Source: Myxococcales bacterium
Lineage (GTDB): Bacteria > Myxococcota_A > Polyangia > Haliangiales > Haliangiaceae
NCBI GenBank assembly: GCA_016717005.1
Contig: JADJUF010000039.1
Location: 1,315,003 to 1,379,002 of the forward strand
DNA length: 64,000 nucleotides
Direction: 5' to 3'
Under the pieces are notes generated by a model. It was not told the origin of the DNA, did no database searches, and saw only the letters and a list, made by a program, of their open reading frames with translations. The translations under genes were made by a program, and so were the position numbers. Positions 43,724 through 52,544 of this stretch are shown piece after piece. Position 1 is the first letter of the stretch, and every line of letters begins with the position of its first letter.

Positions 43724-46387
43724 ATGGACGCCCTCGCGCAGCTCGCGACCCTGGCCGCCTGGCAGGCCCTGCCCGACGACGATCGCGCCACCGCCCTGAC
43801 GGCGCTGGCCGAGCAGCTCGGCGCCGGCTGGCGCGCTGGCCGCGTGCGCGTCGGGCGCCAGGGCCTCGGCGAGCTGGTCCACGAGGGCGTCGGCGTCGGC
43901 TTCGTCGCGGTGCCGGGCGGCTGGCTGCGCATGGGCCTGTCGTGCGACGACCTGTTCGTCGCGTCGGCCGCGCGCGCGGACGGCGGCGCCAAGCAGACCT
44001 GGGGCCGCCAGCCGGCCGCGGCCCGGCCGACCCGCTGGGTGCGCGTGCGCCCGCACCTGGTCGCGATCGCGGGGCTCCCGCCCGAGGGCGCCGCCAAGGG
44101 CAGCGACGGCGGCCACGCCAGCAAGACCTACCGCGACGCGGTCGACGCGCAGCTCGAGGAGCGCGCCGACGGCCCCAGCGCCCAGGACCTGGTCGACGCC
44201 TACGACGGCACCAGCGCGCCCGCGGACGGCGGCGGCGAGCCGGCCATGCGCATCGTCACGCCCGATCAGGTCGCCGCGCTGATCCCGCCGGGGTTCCGGC
44301 TGATCAGCGAGGCCGAGCTCGAGTGGGCGTTCCGCGAGGGCGGCGCGACCCGGTGGATCGGCGTGGCGCCCGGCGAGGTCGTCACGGCCGCCAACCGGCG
44401 CACGCTCCTGCTCGGCGATCTGGTCAACGGCTTCGGCCTGCTCGGCTTCCGCGATCTGCAGAACCTGTGCGCCGACGGCGCGGTCAACTACGATCCCGAG
44501 TCGCCGATCGATCAGGACGCGCGCGCCACCGATCGCGACGCCCGCATCGCGCGCTGGGCCCACACGTTCTGGCAGAGCGACGACGAGGAGATGCTGGGCG
44601 TGCTGGCCGGCGGCCGGGCCGCGCCCGACGAGTTCGGCGAGAGCATCCTGCGGCTGGCGTGCGATCTACCCGGCGCGGCCGGACCCGCGGGCGATCCGCC
44701 CGAGCCGCTGGCCGAGCACGCCCAGACGCTGGCCGGGCTGCGCGGCGACGCCCGCGCCCAGGGCGACGCGCTGTCGGCGCTGGGCTACCTGGCGCGCGGC
44801 CCCGGCGACGACGTCGCCGCGACCGTCGAGGCCGTGCTGCCGCTCCTGCCCGAGGTCGCGGTCGACACCCGCGTCGACCTGCTGATCTGGCTGGCCGACG
44901 TCCAGACCGGCGGCCACCGCGACCAGACCGTGGCGCCGCCCGAGCGCCGGCGCCGCGACGCGCTACGCGAGGACCGGGCCGCGGTGCGCGCCGCGGTGGC
45001 CGCGGCCAGCGACGAGCTCGCGCAGCTGCTCGACGATCCCGAGCCGCGGGTGCGCTCGGCCGCGGCGCTGGCGCTGACCTTCTGCGTCGACGCGTCGGCG
45101 ACCGCCAAGGCCGCGCTGGGCGCGCGCCTGGGCCGCGAGCCCGAGGTCGGCGTGCAGGCCGGGCTCATCCTCGCGCTGATCCGCCTGGGCGCCGGCTTCC
45201 GCGCGCCCGCGCCCGAGCCGCTCATCCGCGCGGCGCTGACGATCGCCACCGCCCTCGAAGGCCCGCCCAACCTGCCCGAGCTGATCGCCGCGATGAAGCT
45301 GCCGTCGGAGCCGCTGCTCGCCTACAACTTCGGCGATCTCGGCGCGGTCGCGGTCGGCCTGATGCGCACGTTCGAGCCCGAGGTGCAGCACGAGCTCGCG
45401 CCCGACGTCGCCGCGTGGGCGGCCGAGTCCGCCGACGCGCAGCTGGCCGCGGTCGCGCTCGAGCTGGCGTTCGGGCCGAGCCCGAAGACGCCGACGCCGC
45501 CGCGGCTGCTCGAGGACCTCACGCGCGCCGAGCGCCAGGTCCTGAGCCGGCTGGCCGACGCGACCTGCGCCGCGCGCCTCGGGTGGCGCGACCACGGCCT
45601 GCCGCTGACGATGACCGGCCGCCGGCGCTACCTCGGCCTCGACGAGCCGGGCCCCAGCGATCGGTTCGTGCCGCACGGCGACAGCGAGGCGCCGCTGTGG
45701 CACGTGCTGCGCACGATCACTGCCGCCGAGGGCCCCAAGGCCGGGGCCGCCGCCGCCCTCGCGTTGACCTCGAGCTGGTCGGCCGGCGACCGCCTCGCGG
45801 TGTTCCTCGACCGCCACGCCCACGGCATCGGCGGGATGTTCAACGGCTGGAAGCTCGACGAGCTCCTGGCCGCGGCCGCCGCCGACCCCGAGGCCCAGGC
45901 CGCGATCGACGCGGTCGCGGCGCTGCCAGCGAGCGAGCCCCGCGGCGGCGACTTCGTGCGGGCGCTGGCCGCGACGCGCCCCGGGCCGCTGGCGCCCGAG
46001 CTGCTGCGCGAGGTGCCGGCCGGGGAGTTCGGCGACGACGCCGACGTGCTGCGTGCGTTCGCGCCGGCGGTGATCGAGGCCCACGCGCTCACGCTGGTCG
46101 CGCCGGTGCTGGCCCGGGCCCTGGCCGCGGACACGTGGGTGACCGGCATCCACAAGGACCTCGCGCGCTGGGCCGGCGCGCTCGCCGTCGCGCCGTCGCC
46201 GCGCCTGGCCCGCCAGCTGTTGCTCCTGGGGTGGGCCTCCGGTCAGCCTGCGGCGGTCCGCGCCGCGGTCGGCGAGGCCGCCGGCGCCGAGGCCGCGCTC
46301 GCGCCGCTGCTCGAGGAGTTCGATCTGCTGCCGCAGTTCACCAGCTGGCCGCGCGCCCGCGAGGTCTTGCCGACCTACGCCCTGTAG
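43724..46387 (+). CDS. FGE-like domain fused to HEAT-like repeats
   Basis: An 887-residue protein. Residues about 60-300 look like a degenerate formylglycine-generating-enzyme (SUMF1) domain: FVAVPGGWLRMG, FRLISEAELEWAFREGG, FGLLGFRDLQNLCAD correspond to the family's VPGGxFxMG, RLPTEAEWEYAARGG and FGLYDMxGNVWEWCAD. The catalytic Cys pair of FGE is not evident. From about 340 to the end the sequence is alpha-helical with HEAT-like repeats (DELAQLLDDPEPRVRSAAALALTFC). It is probably a binding scaffold. The DUF99 gene follows after 17 bp. Confidence 0.6.
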   Translation: MDALAQLATLAAWQALPDDDRATALTALAEQLGAGWRAGRVRVGRQGLGELVHEGVGVGFVAVPGGWLRMGLSCDDLFVASAARADGGAKQTWGRQPAAARPTRWVRVRPHLVAIAGLPPEGAAKGSDGGHASKTYRDAVDAQLEERADGPSAQDLVDAYDGTSAPADGGGEPAMRIVTPDQVAALIPPGFRLISEAELEWAFREGGATRWIGVAPGEVVTAANRRTLLLGDLVNGFGLLGFRDLQNLCADGAVNYDPESPIDQDARATDRDARIARWAHTFWQSDDEEMLGVLAGGRAAPDEFGESILRLACDLPGAAGPAGDPPEPLAEHAQTLAGLRGDARAQGDALSALGYLARGPGDDVAATVEAVLPLLPEVAVDTRVDLLIWLADVQTGGHRDQTVAPPERRRRDALREDRAAVRAAVAAASDELAQLLDDPEPRVRSAAALALTFCVDASATAKAALGARLGREPEVGVQAGLILALIRLGAGFRAPAPEPLIRAALTIATALEGPPNLPELIAAMKLPSEPLLAYNFGDLGAVAVGLMRTFEPEVQHELAPDVAAWAAESADAQLAAVALELAFGPSPKTPTPPRLLEDLTRAERQVLSRLADATCAARLGWRDHGLPLTMTGRRRYLGLDEPGPSDRFVPHGDSEAPLWHVLRTITAAEGPKAGAAAALALTSSWSAGDRLAVFLDRHAHGIGGMFNGWKLDELLAAAAADPEAQAAIDAVAALPASEPRGGDFVRALAATRPGPLAPELLREVPAGEFGDDADVLRAFAPAVIEAHALTLVAPVLARALAADTWVTGIHKDLARWAGALAVAPSPRLARQLLLLGWASGQPAAVRAAVGEAAGAEAALAPLLEEFDLLPQFTSWPRAREVLPTYAL

Positions 46388-46404
46388 TTGCAGGCGCGCT
46401 CGCG

Positions 46405-46968
46405 ATGAAGCCCATCACCAACGTCGTCGGGTTCGATGACGCGCCGTTCGCGCACGACCACCGCGGCGACGTGCGCGTGGTCGGCGCTGTCTGCTCGCGC
46501 ACGCGGCTCGACGGCGTCTTGTCGGGCAAGGTCCGCCGCGACGGCACCAACTCCACGGACGCGCTGATCGCGCTGGTCGCCAACGGCAAGTTCCGCGGGC
46601 ACGTGCGCGCGGTGCTGCTGCAGGGCATCGCGCTCGCGGGCTTCAACGTCGTCGACGTCCACCGCTTGCACGCGGCCCTCGGCGTGCCCGTCGTGGTCGT
46701 GGTGCGCAAGCACCCGCGGCTCGGCATGGTCCGGGACGCGCTGCTCGACCGCACGCCCGGCGGCGCCCGCAAGTGGAAGCTGGTCGAGGCCGCCGGCCCC
46801 CTGACCAACCTCGGCACGATGTGGGTCCAGCACATCGGCCTGTCCGCCGCCGACGCCACCGCGCTGCTCCGCGCGACCACGCTCCACGGCAACGTGCCCG
46901 AGCCGCTGCGCCTCGCCCACCTGATCGCCGGCGGCGTCACCACCGGCCAGAGCCGCGGCCGGGCCTGA
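46405..46968 (+). CDS. DUF99 (UPF0215) protein
   Basis: A 187-residue protein matching the mostly archaeal DUF99 family along its length: VVGFDDAPF, VRVVGAVCSRTRLDGVLSGKV..DGTNSTDAL, VRAVLLQGIALAGFNVVD, LGVPVVVVVRKHP, VQHIGLSAADATALLRATT and NVPEPLRLAHLIA. An archaeal member has been described as an endonuclease acting on deoxyuridine-containing DNA. Its presence in a bacterium next to a transposase-bearing repeat island suggests horizontal gain. Confidence 0.85.
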   Translation: MKPITNVVGFDDAPFAHDHRGDVRVVGAVCSRTRLDGVLSGKVRRDGTNSTDALIALVANGKFRGHVRAVLLQGIALAGFNVVDVHRLHAALGVPVVVVVRKHPRLGMVRDALLDRTPGGARKWKLVEAAGPLTNLGTMWVQHIGLSAADATALLRATTLHGNVPEPLRLAHLIAGGVTTGQSRGRA

Positions 46969-46984
46969 TCCGCGTCGACGCGGC

Positions 46985-48120
46985 GCCGTCCGCGCGCTCC
47001 GCCTCGGGGCGCCCGAGCGCGCTGCTGCATCAGCGACAGCATCCCGCGCGAGCGCCGTCGGGCGCCCCGCGCGTCCGTCGGGCGGGCGCCGCGCGCGTCG
47101 TCGGGCGCCGCGTGCATCGTCGGGCGCCGCGTGCATCGTCGGGCGCCGCGCGCGTCGGCGGGCGCCGCGTGCCTCGGCGGGCGCCGCGCGCGTCCGTCGG
47201 GCGGGCGCCGCGCGCGTCCGTCGGGCGGGCGCCGCGTGCGTCGTCGGGCGCCGCGTGCATCGGCGGGCGCCGCGTGCATCGGCGGGCGCCGCGCGCATCG
47301 GCGGGCGCCGCGCGCATCGGCGGGCGCCGCGCGCATCGGCGGGCGCCGCGCGCGTCGGCGGGCGGGCGCGGGCGCCGCCCCGTGCGTCCGTCGGGCGGGC
47401 GCCGCGCGCGTCGTCGGGCGCCGCGTGCATCATCGGGCGGGCGCCGCGTCGTCGGGCGCCGCCCCGTGCGTCCGTCGGGCGGGCGCCGCGTGCATCGTCG
47501 GGCGCCGCGTGCACCGCCGGGGCGGGCACTCCGCGCGTGCGTCGGGCGGCGCCGCGTGCGTCGTCGGGCGCCGCGTGCATCGGCGGGCGCCGCCCCGTGC
47601 GTCCGTCGGGCGGGCGCCGCGCGCGTCGTCGGGCGCCGCGTGCATCATCGGCCGGGCGCCGCGTCGTCGGGCGCCGCCCCGTGCGTCCGTCGGGCGGGCG
47701 CCGCGTGCATCGTCGGGCGCCGCGTGCACCGCCGGGGCGGGCACTCCGCGCGTGCGTCGGGCGGCGCCGCGTGCGTCATCGAGCGCCGCGTGCGTCATCG
47801 GGCGCCGAGTGCATCGTCGGGCGCCGCGTGCATCGTCGGGCGCCGCGTGCATCGTCGGGCGCCGCGTGCATCATCGGGCGCCGCGCGCATCGGCGGGCGC
47901 CGCGCGCATCGGCGGGCGCCGCGTGCGTCGTCGGGCGCCGCGTGCGTGCGTCGGGCGCCGCGCGCATCGGCGGGCGCCGCGCGCATCGGCGGGCGCCGCG
48001 TGCGTCGTCGGGCGCCGCGTGCGTGCGTCGGGCGGGCACTCCGCGCGTGCGTCGGGCGGGCACTCGCGCGTCCGTCGGGCAGCGCCCCGCGGGTCCGTCG
48101 GGGTCGCCCGCCGGTGTCGA
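46985..48120 (+). repeat. 1.1-kb array of a 19-bp GGCGCC-containing unit
   Basis: About 50-60 imperfect copies of gggcgccgcgtgcatcggc (exact 19-bp steps, e.g. 47246, 47265, 47284) with variants at the ends (gcatcg/gcgtcg/gtccgtc). Each has the palindrome GGCGCC. All six frames are open over long stretches because 19 is not a multiple of 3, giving fake Arg/Ala-rich proteins. The array fills the gap between convergent DUF99 and transposase genes. Confidence 0.9.
47371..47777 (+). repeat. 215-bp higher-order repeat within the array
   Basis: A block of about 190-215 bp beginning ggcgccgccccgtgcgtcc at 47371 recurs at 47586, including the rare sub-unit ccgccggggcgggcactccg (near 47517 and 47732). 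The array has therefore grown in large steps as well as by single units. Confidence 0.75.
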
Positions 48121-48263
48121 GCATGGACGCCAGCGGGGCGGCCCGCCCGATGAGCGCGCGAGGCGGGTGTTGGCGTCGGCGATGACCGGTGGTACCGGCG
48201 GTGAACAGTCGCTCAGCCCGTGCAACGCGTCCAACCGCAGCGCCGACTCGGCATCGAGGCGGG

Positions 48264-49007
48264 TCACGCGTCGATCGCTCCCGGCACCTGCCACAGGCTC
48301 GGCGGCGCGCCGCCCCGGCGCCAGCCATCCGCGAGCAGCCACGTCTGCGGCCGCGCCGACGGCAGCGGCTCGAAGCCGCGCGGCCACGCGAACGGCACGC
48401 CGTCGCGCTCGGCCCAGCCGACGAACCACACCGCCGTCGAGTACGGATCGACCTGGGCCCGTCGCTGCCCGACCCCGCCATGGTCGGCGCGGTGCCGCCG
48501 CCAGTTGTTGAGCACGTACGCCAGCGCGTTGCGCGCCTGCCGCGGGTTCGTGATCGGCGTCGCGTGGTAGCGCGCCGCGAACACCCGGCCGCGCCGCCGG
48601 ACACCGCGCTCCTCGGAGATCGCCAGGTTCAAGCGTCGCGCCGCCGAGATGCACAGCCCGCGCACGCCGTTGGCCAGCGCGATCCGGTCATCCGCCTCGC
48701 ACAGGAGGTGGATGTGGTTGCCCTGGATCGACACGTGGACCACGCGGAAGTCGTGACGACCCAGCGCGCGGACCATCGCCCAGCGCATCGCCTGGTACGC
48801 GCTGCGCCGGCGCAAGCGCCCGACATCGCCGACGACCTTCAGCACGACGTGCACCGGCTGCCGCGGATCGTGGACCGGTCGAGCGCGATGCGGCGGCGTC
48901 TGGGCGCCTCGCCGCTTGCGGCCCGCGCCCTTGCGCCGACCGCCATGGCCGACCCGCGCCTTGGTCACCACGAACTCCAGTTGCTGTCCTCGCCGCCGCC
49001 CAAGCAT
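48264..49007 (-). CDS. REP-associated tyrosine transposase (RAYT), Y1/HUH
   Basis: A 247-residue single-strand transposase of the Y1_Tnp family. The HUH motif is GNHIHLLCEA (about 95-104); the catalytic Tyr is in the helix NALAYVLNNWRRH; the N-terminus has the basic GGRRKGAGRKRRG seen in many transposases of this group. RAYTs cut at REP palindromes and are thought to spread them. It sits between the 19-bp array and an A+T-rich promoter, with further repeats beyond. No IS ends or duplicated target were found. Confidence 0.88.
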   Translation of the reverse strand: MLGRRRGQQLEFVVTKARVGHGGRRKGAGRKRRGAQTPPHRARPVHDPRQPVHVVLKVVGDVGRLRRRSAYQAMRWAMVRALGRHDFRVVHVSIQGNHIHLLCEADDRIALANGVRGLCISAARRLNLAISEERGVRRRGRVFAARYHATPITNPRQARNALAYVLNNWRRHRADHGGVGQRRAQVDPYSTAVWFVGWAERDGVPFAWPRGFEPLPSARPQTWLLADGWRRGGAPPSLWQVPGAIDA

Positions 49008-49016
49008 GATTGGGCT

Positions 49017-49044
49017 AATATATATTATGTTTCTGCTATGGCAA
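49017..49044 (-). promoter_or_regulatory. A+T-rich promoter of the RAYT gene
   Basis: On the minus strand TTGCCA (49044-49039), 16 bp, TATATT (49022-49017), with the ATG at 49007. The A+T island of about 70 bp (49007-49078) stands out and would give a nearly leaderless message. Confidence 0.55.
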
Positions 49045-49079
49045 GGGTAAGATGACGCGAATGGAACAGATTATGTGAT

Positions 49080-49365
49080 CGGGATCCGGCGGGTGGCGGG
49101 CGGCGGGTGGCAGGTGGCGGGTGGCGAGCGGCGGGCGGCGGGTGACGAGCGGCGGGCGGCGGGCGGCGGGTGGCGGGCGGCGGGGGGCGGGTGGCGAGCG
49201 GCGGGCGGCGAGCGGCGGGCGGCGGGCGGCGGGTGGCGAGCGGCGGGCGGCGGGCGGCGAGCGGCGGGCGGCGGGTGGCGGGTGGCGGGCGGCGGGTGGC
49301 GGGTGGCGGGTGGCGAGCGGCGGGCGGCGAGCGGCGGGCGGCGGGCGGCGAGGAGGATGCGGACG
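49080..49365 (+). repeat. 7-bp repeats (ggcgggt family)
   Basis: About 40 imperfect copies of ggcgggt, ggcgggc and ggcgagc in runs. No gene is supported. A related inverse set (cgccagc) lies beyond the right inverted-repeat arm. Confidence 0.85.
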
Positions 49366-49370
49366 CGGAC

Positions 49371-50312
49371 TGCCTCCCCGGAGCGCTGATGGAGTTGCCG
49401 CGGTGTGGACAGCCGCACCGCGGCCGGCGATGGCGGCGACCCTGACGGCGCAAGACGGCGGTGCGCCTGACACACACCGCTTGGACACCGGCGACGCGCG
49501 CATGCGGTCAGGCTGCGATCGAATGGGGCGCCGGTGCCCACAACCCCACAGCGCCCGCCGGCCCGTGATCCTTCTTGATTCTTGAGAGAGAGAACGGCGG
49601 AGCGGACCCGATCCAGGCGACCTGGACCGACGCGGCGACGGCCGCCGACCTGGACCGACGCGCCGACGGACGCCGATGTGGACGGTCGCGGCGACGGACG
49701 CCGACCTGGACGGTCGCGGCGACGGACGCCGACCTGACGGCGCGCGACGGTCGCCGTCGTGGACCGACGCGGTGACGGTCGCCGACCTGGACGGACGCGG
49801 ACACCGCGGCCGACCTCGACGGACGCGGACACCACGGCCGACCTCGACGGACGCGGGCAGCGCCGCCGACCTCGACGGACGCGGACACCGCCGCCGACCT
49901 CGACGGACGCGGGCACCGCCGCCGACCTCGACGGACGCGGACACCGCTGCCGACCTCGACGGACGCGGACACCGCGGCCGACCTCGACGGACCGCCGCCG
50001 ACCTCGACGGACCGCCGCCGACCTCGACGGAGGCGGGCGACGCCGCGGTGGCGCGCCTGGATCGGATCTGGTCGAGCGGCCTCACGGTCTCCGGAGATCC
50101 ATCAAGCTCACGGAACCGGCGGGCGCTGTGGGGTTGTGGGCACAGGCGCCAACGTCACCGCGGCCTGCCCGCGTGCACGCGTCGCCGGTGTCCAAGCCGG
50201 TGTGCGGCAGGCGCACCGGCGGGGCGCGCGGTCAGGTCGCCATCGACGAACGCGGCGGTGCGGCTGTCCACACCGGCGGCAACTCCATCAGCGCTCCGGG
50301 AGCCTGCGCCGA
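49371..50312. repeat. inverted-repeat element, arms ~250 bp
   Basis: The left arm (about 49371-49625) is the imperfect reverse complement of the right arm (about 50055-50312). Matching segments in order: cggagcgctgatggagttgc, gtgtggacagccgcaccgc, cttggacaccggcgacgcg, gtgcccacaaccccacagcg and gatccaggcg. Identity is estimated by eye at about 75-80%. The arms are not open in one frame and show no shared protein. The 28-bp array lies between them. Confidence 0.8.
49618..50045 (+). repeat. 28-bp tandem array inside the inverted repeat
   Basis: About 15 units. The right half is regular (gccgacctcgacggacgcgg plus 8 variable bases; starts 49809, 49837, 49865), the left half is an older variant (gccgacctggacggtcgcgg; 49644, 49672). 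The last units are shortened. Units abut without spacers. Confidence 0.88.
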
Positions 50313-50590
50313 CCGCGCCAGCCCCGCCGTCCACACGATCCGCTCGCCAGCCGCTCGCCAGCCGCCCGCCAGCCGTTCGCCAGCGCCGACCGCGCCGGCC
50401 CCGCCGTCCACACGATCCTCCCGCCGGCCGTTCGCCACACCGGCCACGCGGGCCCCGCCCGCCGCACGATCCGCCCGCGACACGGTCCGCCCGCCACACG
50501 ATCCGCCCGCCAGCAGTTCGCCGCGCGACCGCGCCAGCCCGCGCGCCGACCGCGCCAGCCGTTCGCCGGCCCCGCCAGCGCGCCGCCCCG
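50313..50590 (+). repeat. irregular cgccagc / cacacgatccg repeats
   Basis: Degenerate repeats built from cgccagcc and cgtccacacgatccg(c/t)ccgcc. They mirror, in reverse complement, the 7-bp repeats outside the left arm. No gene supported. Confidence 0.65.
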
Positions 50591-50597
50591 TCCAACG

Positions 50598-50748
50598 TCA
50601 ACTCGCCGCGCCGACCACGCCGCCGCCGAGCGTGCAGGTCGCGTCGACGTCGTCGGCGCCCCGCCGCCGTCAGCTCGCCGCGCCGACCACGCCGCCGCCG
50701 ACCGTGCGGGTCGCCCGTTCGCCGTCGCCCCGCCTCGCCCCGTCGCCG
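50598..50748 (+). repeat. two copies of the cytochrome-like gene's 3' end
   Basis: tca(a/g)ctcgccgcgccgacc starts at 50598 and 50670, the native gene end at 50749 (steps 72, 79). On the minus strand the copies read TLGGGVVGAAS or TVGGGVVGAAS and TGA, the native TLGGGVVGAAN and TGA. Upstream codons (DVDAT) are also copied in the outer unit. Confidence 0.88.
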
Positions 50749-52203
50749 TCAGTTCGCCGCGCCGACCACGCCGCCGCCGAGCGTGCGGGTCGCGTCGACG
50801 TCGTCGGGCGCGCGCCGCGCGGCGTCGCAGCGCGCGTTGATGAAGCGCTCGAGGACCGCGCGGCGGTGTGGCAGGAACACCTCGGTGAGCGCGGGTGACA
50901 GCTGGCCGCGCTCGTCGACGTGGGTGAAGCCGTTCGACGCCGGCCACGCGACGCCGGCGCCGAGGTCGACACGGCTCGACAGCTCGTGGCAGCCGGCGCA
51001 GGTCTGCGTGGTCGCACGCGCGAGCACCTGCGACGTCGTCAGCGGCGCGGCGAGCGTGAGCAGGCCGCGCTGGAGCTCGGCGCGGAGCGTGACGCTGGCG
51101 CGGGTGGCGTAGCGCACGTTGGCGGTGCCCGGCGTCGACACGCTCTCGAAGGTGTTGGCGACGTCGGGCACGTCGAGCGCCAGCGTCGCCGGATCGGCGC
51201 CGACCAGGCCAGGCAGCTGCGCCACGAACGCGGTCGTGAACGCGGCCGCGCCGGCGTGGGTGCCGGCGAACAGCGCCTCGGCCGGGTTGGCCTTGACCGT
51301 GACCTGCTCGACGGCGAGCTGGCAAGTCGCGGGGTCGCCGCAACGGCGGCGCAGCTTGAACTCGCGCAGGTCCCACTCGATGTCGTCGACGAACAGGTTG
51401 GTGCGGATCTGTCCGGCGCCGAAGCTCGCGGCGGCGCCAGCGGCGAGGCCGTAGTGGCGCGCGTCGACCACCGCCGGGAACCCCGGCACCGCGTCGCCGG
51501 TGAAGTAGAACTGCTCGAGGCGCGCGGCCCGCACCGCCGGGTCGAGCTCGGCCGACAGCGCCTGCCAGAACCGCGCGACCGGCAGGCACGCGTCGGCGCC
51601 GGCCGCCGGCGTCGGGTTGGGCAGCGCCGCCTCGAAGATCACGAAGCCGCGCCCGCCGATCCGCGCGCCGGGCTCGGACGCCAGCGCGAAGACGATGCGG
51701 TACTCGCCGCAGTGGCGGCCGTCGGCGGGCGCCAGGTCGAAGCGATTGAACAGGCCGACCGGCACGAACCGCACCGGCGCGCCCGGCCCCAGCGGGTCCA
51801 CCGACGCCAGCGCCAGCTCGGGCCCGCGCGGACAGCGCAGGCCGTAGCCCTCGGGATCGATGCTGGCGTCGTCGCAGTCGCCCGCGGCGGGGCTCGCGCC
51901 GAACGTGCGCAGCCACGCCTGGTACAGCGCCAGGCTGGTCTGGGTGCCCGCGGTGCCGCCGGTCGAGCGCAGCCGGTCGAGCACCCGCCCGAAGCCGAAC
52001 CGCGCCAGCGCCGCGGGCTCGGTGATCGCGAGCGATCGCGACGGCGCGGTGCCGCTGACCGGGCACGTAACGACCGGGGGCGGATCGACCGGCGGATCGA
52101 TCGGCGGCTCGATCGGCGGCTCGATCGGGTCGAACGGCTCACGGTCGACGCAGCCGAGGGCAGCGGCGAGCAACACGGACACAGCGCACGCGAGGCGGGA
52201 CAT
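50749..52203 (-). CDS. lipoprotein with a c-type haem motif, unknown
   Basis: A 484-residue lipoprotein (lipobox LLAAALGCVDRE, then IEPPIEPPIDPPVDPP). One CxxCH haem-binding motif occurs late (TTQTCAGCHELSSRVDLG, about 425-430), suggesting a mono-haem cytochrome c or a relic of one. The middle part (VGLFNRFDLAPADGRHCGEYRIVFAL; VARFWQALSAE) matches a family of myxobacterial hypothetical proteins. Start 52203 is chosen for the signal peptide; 52242 is open too. Its 3' end is copied twice downstream. Confidence 0.75.
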   Translation of the reverse strand: MSRLACAVSVLLAAALGCVDREPFDPIEPPIEPPIDPPVDPPPVVTCPVSGTAPSRSLAITEPAALARFGFGRVLDRLRSTGGTAGTQTSLALYQAWLRTFGASPAAGDCDDASIDPEGYGLRCPRGPELALASVDPLGPGAPVRFVPVGLFNRFDLAPADGRHCGEYRIVFALASEPGARIGGRGFVIFEAALPNPTPAAGADACLPVARFWQALSAELDPAVRAARLEQFYFTGDAVPGFPAVVDARHYGLAAGAAASFGAGQIRTNLFVDDIEWDLREFKLRRRCGDPATCQLAVEQVTVKANPAEALFAGTHAGAAAFTTAFVAQLPGLVGADPATLALDVPDVANTFESVSTPGTANVRYATRASVTLRAELQRGLLTLAAPLTTSQVLARATTQTCAGCHELSSRVDLGAGVAWPASNGFTHVDERGQLSPALTEVFLPHRRAVLERFINARCDAARRAPDDVDATRTLGGGVVGAAN

Positions 52204-52445
52204 GGGGCTCCAGGGCGGAGGGCGAACGCCGGGGGTCACCACCCAGAGCCGCGGCCGCGCCGGATCGGCTCACCGGCGCGCAACGCGAGCAGCCCACCCG
52301 GGCGGCTTCGAGGCGACCGATGGCTCGTTGTGCATCGAGCGAGCACGTCGATCGAGCGCCGGATCGATCTGCACGACCTCGAGCCCGACGACGCCGAGGT
52401 CATGGGCCGACGGACCGCCGCGGCCATCGCCGATCGGCCCAGCCC

Positions 52446-52480
52446 GAAACGCGCTCGGCCCGGGCCAAACCGCCCGGGCC
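52446..52480 (-). terminator. terminator of the BI-1 gene
   Basis: On the minus strand an 8-bp stem (GGCCCGGG/CCCGGGCC, 52480-52457) is followed after 7 nt by TTTCGG (52449-52444 region). It lies 65 bp behind the stop. The rest of the 341-bp gap 52204-52544 shows no gene; it should also contain the promoter of the cytochrome-like gene. Confidence 0.55.
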
Positions 52481-52544
52481 GCTCCCACCGCCACCCGTCC
52501 AGCCGCGCGACCGGCGCGACCGGCCTCGGCCGATCGCCGCCCCG

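Noticed and set aside
43393..46968. 1191-codon plus-strand frame overlapping the FGE/HEAT and DUF99 genes
   Set aside because: It is a shadow: Arg-rich through the FGE/HEAT gene; only its last part, from 46405, is the DUF99 gene.
43724..46968. Diversity-generating retroelement target (FGE-like fold next to repeats)
   Set aside because: No reverse transcriptase, template repeat or variable-region copy was found in the window.
46773..48185. Long Arg/Ala/Gly-rich reading frames over the 19-bp array
   Set aside because: All six frames are open because the unit has few A/T bases; the 19-bp period cycles frames, there is no start signal and no fold.
48120..48263. REP with the usual GTAG tetranucleotide next to the RAYT
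   Set aside because: Only a short imperfect palindrome (ccggtggtaccgg near 48185) is present; no GTAG-linked hairpin was found on either flank.
49618..50045. CRISPR-like array of 28-bp repeats
   Set aside because: Units abut with no spacers, vary in the last 8 bases and there are no cas genes; it is a minisatellite.
49036..50085. Coding frames over the inverted-repeat element (VEVGGGVRVRRGR type)
   Set aside because: The 28-bp period is not a multiple of 3, and the two arms do not share an encoded protein.
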